NCBI GenBank assembly: GCA_020216745.1 | Contig: JAIWNQ010000027.1 | Coordinates: forward strand, 1-10,000 | Direction of reading: 5' to 3' | DNA from: Candidatus Hydrogenedens sp. | Lineage (GTDB): Bacteria > Hydrogenedentota > Hydrogenedentia > Hydrogenedentales > Hydrogenedentaceae | DNA: 10,000 nucleotides | Shown: positions 6,838-10,000 of the stretch, in pieces | Layout: every line of letters starts with the position of its first letter | Numbering within the stretch: position 1 is the stretch's first letter | Notes under the pieces: model-generated | The model's input: only the letters and a program-made list of their open reading frames with translations | Databases searched by the model: none | What the model was told of the DNA's origin: nothing | Position numbers and translations under genes: made by a program

Positions 6838-7338
6838 TTATATTTGCGGAGGGGATAAAGAACCGAGATGAAAAGCAAAATATTTTGCTCCTTCAGTGTT
6901 AAGCCCACATACTATTTCATACCCCATTTTTTCTTTTTCCATTAGCACCCTTTTCCAATTATCATTTGAAAGACTTTCCCCACTGTTGTTTTGTGGTGTT
7001 TTCATTTTGATATTTTTGAAATTCGAGTTATCTTTAATAAATCGTTGTGATATTGAGATATATCCTATTTCATTTTTTACTATTCTTTCCTGCTTCTTAC
7101 CCAGATTTTTTATAAGAATTTGCAAATCTTGTATATCAACTTTACCATCACCATTTATATCGGGGATAGATGTCATATTATATGAAACAATCCCTGCAAT
7201 CATCTGTTGAACATCACAAACATCTACCTTCCCATCATTATTTATATCTAAATTGATGTGTTCTGAATGTAAAAACGTTCCCCCAAACAACCCCCCGATG
7301 ATTAAAATAGCAACTATTTTTACTTTAAGTTTAATCAT
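6838..7338 (-). CDS. Small secreted dockerin-like protein
   Basis: A 166-residue exported protein. An N-terminal signal segment (about 1-25, basic MIKLKVK then IVAILIIGGLFGG) is followed by two calcium loops of the dockerin type: DINNDGKVDVCD (31-42) and DINGDGKVDIQD (60-71). Each has ligand positions D/N/D/K/D/D and is followed by a short helix (VQQMIAGI, LQILIKNLG). The spacing and the paired arrangement match dockerin I; in cellulosomes such domains bind cohesins, but no cohesin or glycoside hydrolase is visible here. Residues 85-166 match no family I recognise; they end in EIVCGLNTEGAKYFAFHLGS and then LSPPQI. ATG 7338 has AAAGGAAG (7348-7341) close upstream. The gene lies 101 bases upstream of the large EF-hand gene on the same strand with no terminator between, so the two are probably co-expressed. 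Confidence 0.75.
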   Translation of the reverse strand: MIKLKVKIVAILIIGGLFGGTFLHSEHINLDINNDGKVDVCDVQQMIAGIVSYNMTSIPDINGDGKVDIQDLQILIKNLGKKQERIVKNEIGYISISQRFIKDNSNFKNIKMKTPQNNSGESLSNDNWKRVLMEKEKMGYEIVCGLNTEGAKYFAFHLGSLSPPQI

Positions 7339-7355
7339 ATCTTCCTTTATTTATA

Positions 7356-7384
7356 ATTATAGCATAAATTTGGAAATGAATCAA
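7356..7384 (-). promoter_or_regulatory. Promoter of the dockerin-like/EF-hand gene pair
   Basis: On the minus strand TTGATT (7384-7379), a 17-base spacer ending in ATGC, and a perfect TATAAT (7361-7356) form a strong sigma70-type promoter with an extended -10 (TGC). The expected start point is near 7349, which leaves a leader of only about 11 bases that is almost all ribosome binding site. Confidence 0.65.
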
Positions 7385-7413
7385 TAATATTTATTTTATT
7401 TTTATTCCATCCA

Positions 7414-7444
7414 TTACCATAAATAACATGTCAACTATTATAAT
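7414..7444 (+). promoter_or_regulatory. Possible promoter of the methyltransferase/oxidoreductase pair
   Basis: A perfect TATAAT (7439-7444) lies 42 bases before the ATG at 7487. The best -35 is TTACCA (7414-7419), with a long spacer of 19 bases. If real, it is arranged back to back with the promoter at 7356-7384. AT richness makes the call tentative. Confidence 0.4.
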
Positions 7445-7486
7445 AAAGTATCAATAATAAAAATTTATTTCATGAGGAGGTAAAAA

Positions 7487-8068
7487 ATGTCGTTCTGGAC
7501 TTTTATGGGTGAAATTTTTAGAGCGAACAAAACAACAGGTGCAATTGCTCCAAGTAGTCCTGCATTGGCAGATTGTATTACTGATCTGGCAAATTTACAA
7601 GATGCAAAAGTAATTGTAGAGTTTGGACCTGGAACAGGGGTCTTTACCGAATATATTCAAAAGAAGAAAAATCCATCTGCTTATTTTCTTGCGATGGAGA
7701 TTAATCCAGTTTTTGCGAAAGCGACAAAGGAACGATGTCCCGAGGTACATGTCGTTCAGGATTCTGCTGAGAATACAATGAAATATTTAAATGAGGCAGG
7801 ATATAACTATTGTGACGTTATCATTTCTGGCCTACCCTGGACACGATTTGAAGATGAACTCCAGAATAAATTACTTAATGCGACCTATGTGTGTCTACGT
7901 GAAAAAGGGACATTTTTAACATTTGCTTATTTCTTTAGTCCCTGGGTTCCTTCTGGTAAAAAGTTTTTTAAAGGTAAACTACCTAAAAAATTTAACAATA
8001 AATGCAGTCGTTCACCTATCATCTTAAAAAACTTTCCTCCCTGTCATGTTTATATCTGTGAAAAATAA
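7487..8068 (+). CDS. SAM-dependent methyltransferase, phospholipid N-methyltransferase-like (PmtA/COG3963 type)
   Basis: A 193-residue class I methyltransferase resembling the soluble bacterial phospholipid N-methyltransferases, which convert phosphatidylethanolamine stepwise to phosphatidylcholine; they share a fold with KsgA-type rRNA dimethylases. Motif I is VIVEFGPGTGVFT (42-54), with acidic Glu71 in AMEIN, Asp92 in VVQDSAEN, and the post-motif SGLPW (114-118) at the place of motif IV. The C-terminal NFPPCHVYIC resembles the conserved N-PPA-x-VY ending of this family. The N-terminus (FRANKTTGAIAPSSPALA) matches the family's substrate-side loop. AGGAGG ends six bases before the ATG. An oxidoreductase gene follows after 24 bases and is probably co-transcribed. 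The substrate is inferred; a small-molecule or rRNA substrate cannot be excluded. Confidence 0.8.
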   Translation: MSFWTFMGEIFRANKTTGAIAPSSPALADCITDLANLQDAKVIVEFGPGTGVFTEYIQKKKNPSAYFLAMEINPVFAKATKERCPEVHVVQDSAENTMKYLNEAGYNYCDVIISGLPWTRFEDELQNKLLNATYVCLREKGTFLTFAYFFSPWVPSGKKFFKGKLPKKFNNKCSRSPIILKNFPPCHVYICEK

Positions 8069-8092
8069 ACCATTTCATTTCAGGGACTAAAA

Positions 8093-9202
8093 ATGAAACC
8101 TATCCATTGTGCTATTGTCGGTTGTGGCAATATTTCTGATGTTTATATAAAGAATATACTACGTTTTACAAATTTAAAATTAATGGGATGTTCGGACATC
8201 CTTAGAGAAAAAGCCGAAGAGAAAGCACAACAATACAATCTAAATGTATATGACACAAATGACGTTTTTGATTCTGACAACATTGATTTAATCATTAATT
8301 TAACAATTCCGTCATCTCACTTTGAGGTTTCATTAAAAGCATTAGAACATGGAAAACATGTGTATAGCGAGAAACCTCTTGCCCTAACAAATGAACACGC
8401 AACCACTCTATTAGAAATTGCTAACAGGAACTCGTTATTCGTCGGATGTGCTCCAGACACTTTTTTAGGTGCAAGCTGGCAAACAGCAAAGAAACTAATC
8501 AATGATGGCTGGATTGGTAAACCTCTTTCAGCCACTGCTTTTATGCTTTGCCATGGTCATGAATCATGGCATCCCTCTCCTGAATTTTACTATCAAAAAG
8601 GAGGCGGTCCTTTGTTTGATATGGGTCCTTACTATCTCACAGTTCTCATTTATCTTCTTGGACCTGTAAAATCTGTATTTGCTGTTGGAAAAAAATCTTT
8701 TGATACACGACTTACTACAAGTATGCCAAAATTTGGTGAAAAGGTAATAGTAGAAATACCAACCCATATTCATGCAACACTTTGTTTTGAAAATAATATT
8801 ATATGTACACTTATTGTTAGTTTTGATACATGGGCTCATCGTTTGCCTTATGTTGAAATTTACGGTGAAAAAGGCTCTCTCTCCTTACCTGACCCTAACC
8901 AATTCTTTGGGACTACTTACTATTATAATCAATATATGAAAGAGTGGAAGGAAGTACCTACATGTTATGACATTTTCACTAATATGCGAGGTATCGGCAT
9001 AAGTGATATGGCAACTGCAATACAAGAGAAGAGGCAATTTTTAGCGAATGGTGAATTAGCCAGACATGTTGTTGATATTATGGAAAAAATTCAGGAATCC
9101 GTAACTACTGGAGAACACCTTCAAATAGAAACAACGTGCCCTTGTCTCAATGTATTTAATCGTATAACTACCGCTTCAATCCTTCCCGACAACAAAACAT
9201 AA
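8093..9202 (+). CDS. Gfo/Idh/MocA family NAD(P)-dependent oxidoreductase
   Basis: A cytoplasmic dehydrogenase of 369 residues, probably acting on a sugar, inositol or a related polyol. The N-terminal Rossmann fold opens with AIVGCGNIS (7-15, dinucleotide-binding GxGxxx). SDI at 34-36 ends the second strand, and VYSEKPLALT (90-99) holds the family's catalytic-site Glu93-Lys94-Pro95. In the C-terminal alpha/beta domain GGGPLFDMGPYYLT (170-183) is the conserved block in which many relatives have a His where this protein has Tyr. The length is normal for the family. The start codon follows a weak CAGGGA site, and the gene lies 24 bases after the methyltransferase, so they probably share a transcript. 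Substrate cannot be read from the sequence. There are no adjacent sugar transport or isomerase genes to help. Confidence 0.9.
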   Translation: MKPIHCAIVGCGNISDVYIKNILRFTNLKLMGCSDILREKAEEKAQQYNLNVYDTNDVFDSDNIDLIINLTIPSSHFEVSLKALEHGKHVYSEKPLALTNEHATTLLEIANRNSLFVGCAPDTFLGASWQTAKKLINDGWIGKPLSATAFMLCHGHESWHPSPEFYYQKGGGPLFDMGPYYLTVLIYLLGPVKSVFAVGKKSFDTRLTTSMPKFGEKVIVEIPTHIHATLCFENNIICTLIVSFDTWAHRLPYVEIYGEKGSLSLPDPNQFFGTTYYYNQYMKEWKEVPTCYDIFTNMRGIGISDMATAIQEKRQFLANGELARHVVDIMEKIQESVTTGEHLQIETTCPCLNVFNRITTASILPDNKT

Positions 9203-9271
9203 TTTATCATTATTATCTCTATTTGCTGTTCCATTTTGATTTTCAATTCTACTTTTAATATATAATCTTTT

Positions 9272-9302
9272 TTGACAAATAAATATAATTAATATGTATA
9301 TC
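9272..9302 (+). promoter_or_regulatory. Possible promoter of the pentapeptide-repeat gene
   Basis: A perfect TTGACA (9272-9277) is followed after 19 bases by TATATC (9297-9302). A second pairing just upstream is TTGATT (9236-9241) with TATAAT (9261-9266), also 19 bases apart. Both spacers are long, so which is used, if either, is open. Confidence 0.35.
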
Positions 9303-9307
9303 AAAGG

Positions 9308-9327
9308 TTTAGTTAATACTAATTAAA
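9308..9327 (+). repeat. Imperfect palindrome in the leader of the pentapeptide-repeat gene
   Basis: TTTAGTTA and TAATTAAA are inverted around ATAC with a single G-T mismatch. The element lies between the possible -10 and the ATG at 9339, a fitting place for an operator. It is very AT-rich, so chance is a serious alternative. Confidence 0.3.
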
Positions 9328-9338
9328 GTTGTTATCTT

Positions 9339-9992
9339 ATGGCATATAAAGAGCATGTAAAAATACTTGAATCTGGAATTGAAATCTGGAACCAATGGAG
9401 AGATAGTGACCCAGCAATTTCCCCTGATTTAAGTGGATTAAATTTTTCAAAGAGGAATCTGGTGGGTATCAATTTCAGAATGTGTGATTTAAGACATTGT
9501 GTGTTTAGTGAAGTTGATTTACGTAGGGTAAATTTTCGGAAAGCCTATCTTCATTCCGTATCGTTTATTAAGTGTGATTTGAGAGATATAAATTTTAGTT
9601 ATGCAGATTTAACCTACGTAAAGATAATTGACTCTTTATTAGACGGAAGTAACTTTTCATGTGCAATACTCAACGAAATAGATTTTTCTAACAAAGTCAT
9701 GCACCAATTTGATTTTTCAGAAAGTAATCTTTATCGGGCTAAATTTAGAAACTGCGATTTAACCAGGTGTAATTTCAGAAAGGCATATTTAGGAGAAGCT
9801 GATTTTTTCATGGCAAATTTATCTCAGGCAGATTTAAGGGAATCAAATTTGTCTGGAGCAAATTTATCCAATGCCTTTTTAAAAGACGCTCATCTTGAAG
9901 GAGCCATCATTACAAATGCTAATTTCGATGGAGCCATTTTATCAACACGTCAAAGACTATCTCTTTTGTTTCCTTTCCTCCCCCTTAAATAA
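9339..9992 (+). CDS. Pentapeptide-repeat protein
   Basis: A 217-residue protein made almost entirely of pentapeptide repeats (A(D/N)LxX type), which fold as a right-handed square beta-helix. After an N-terminal cap with WNQWR (17-21), a motif seen before such repeats in other family members, about 35 consecutive repeats run from residue 31 to 201 with the central residue every five positions: L31, F36, L41, F46 and so on. Only residue 96 (Ile), residue 121 (Met) and residue 191 (Ile) depart from Leu/Phe. The chain ends with a hydrophobic tail, LSLLFPFLPLK. Some family members protect DNA gyrase from inhibitors (Qnr, MfpA), but most have no known function and nothing here points to gyrase. There is no signal peptide. 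The gene stands apart from its upstream neighbour (136 bases) and lacks a good ribosome binding site. Confidence 0.92.
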   Translation: MAYKEHVKILESGIEIWNQWRDSDPAISPDLSGLNFSKRNLVGINFRMCDLRHCVFSEVDLRRVNFRKAYLHSVSFIKCDLRDINFSYADLTYVKIIDSLLDGSNFSCAILNEIDFSNKVMHQFDFSESNLYRAKFRNCDLTRCNFRKAYLGEADFFMANLSQADLRESNLSGANLSNAFLKDAHLEGAIITNANFDGAILSTRQRLSLLFPFLPLK

Positions 9993-10000
9993 TTTATTCT

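Noticed and set aside
6896..7210. Plus-strand frame opposite the dockerin-like gene
   Set aside because: The minus strand has the signal peptide, calcium loops and promoter. The plus frame is hydrophobic antisense with no supporting signal.
8317..8839. Minus-strand frames opposite the Gfo/Idh/MocA gene
   Set aside because: They are antisense to a full-length, well-conserved oxidoreductase and show no domain or start signal of their own.

Overview
The window is AT-rich bacterial DNA holding eight protein genes. It has no RNA genes, insertion sequences or CRISPR array that I can see. The best guess at lineage is Candidatus Hydrogenedentota or a related bacterium of the PVC/Planctomycetes-Lentisphaerae kind. 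The reasons are a type IV prepilin-like protein with a C-terminal H-X(9-10)-DG signature, a very large secreted EF-hand protein with Glu-Gly-Glu linkers, and a small secreted dockerin-like protein. This is inferred from protein style, not from a marker gene.

Layout. (1) 14-994 (+): prepilin-like protein with its N-terminus at the window edge. (2) 1191-2573 (-): membrane-anchored three-heme cytochrome c peroxidase, convergent with the pilin across a hairpin terminator. (3) 2698-3615 (+): SAM-dependent methyltransferase of the RlmI-like rRNA type, divergent from the peroxidase. (4) 3680-6736 (-): 1018-residue secreted EF-hand protein, convergent with the methyltransferase across a strong terminator. 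(5) 6838-7338 (-): small secreted dockerin-like protein just upstream of (4) and probably co-transcribed with it. (6) 7487-8068 (+) and (7) 8093-9202 (+): a phospholipid N-methyltransferase-like enzyme and a Gfo/Idh/MocA oxidoreductase in a tight pair. (8) 9339-9992 (+): pentapeptide-repeat protein.

Several products act outside the cytoplasm: the pilin-like protein, the peroxidase and the two calcium-binding-type proteins. The peroxidase would remove hydrogen peroxide at the outer face of the membrane. The EF-hand and dockerin-like proteins look like a calcium-dependent surface or matrix pair. The rest look like housekeeping or lipid/sugar metabolism with no evident link to each other.

The most unusual object is the EF-hand protein. 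It contains seven EF-hand modules of two types in the order A-B-A-B-B-B-B. Each module is bounded by exactly one cysteine at each end, modules are joined mostly by acidic EGE linkers, and the chain ends in an Ig/DUF11-like segment and a duplicated dockerin-like tail. A second oddity is that the pilin gene has an ideal ribosome binding site placed before ATA instead of a standard start codon. No intergenic stretch exceeds 300 bases.
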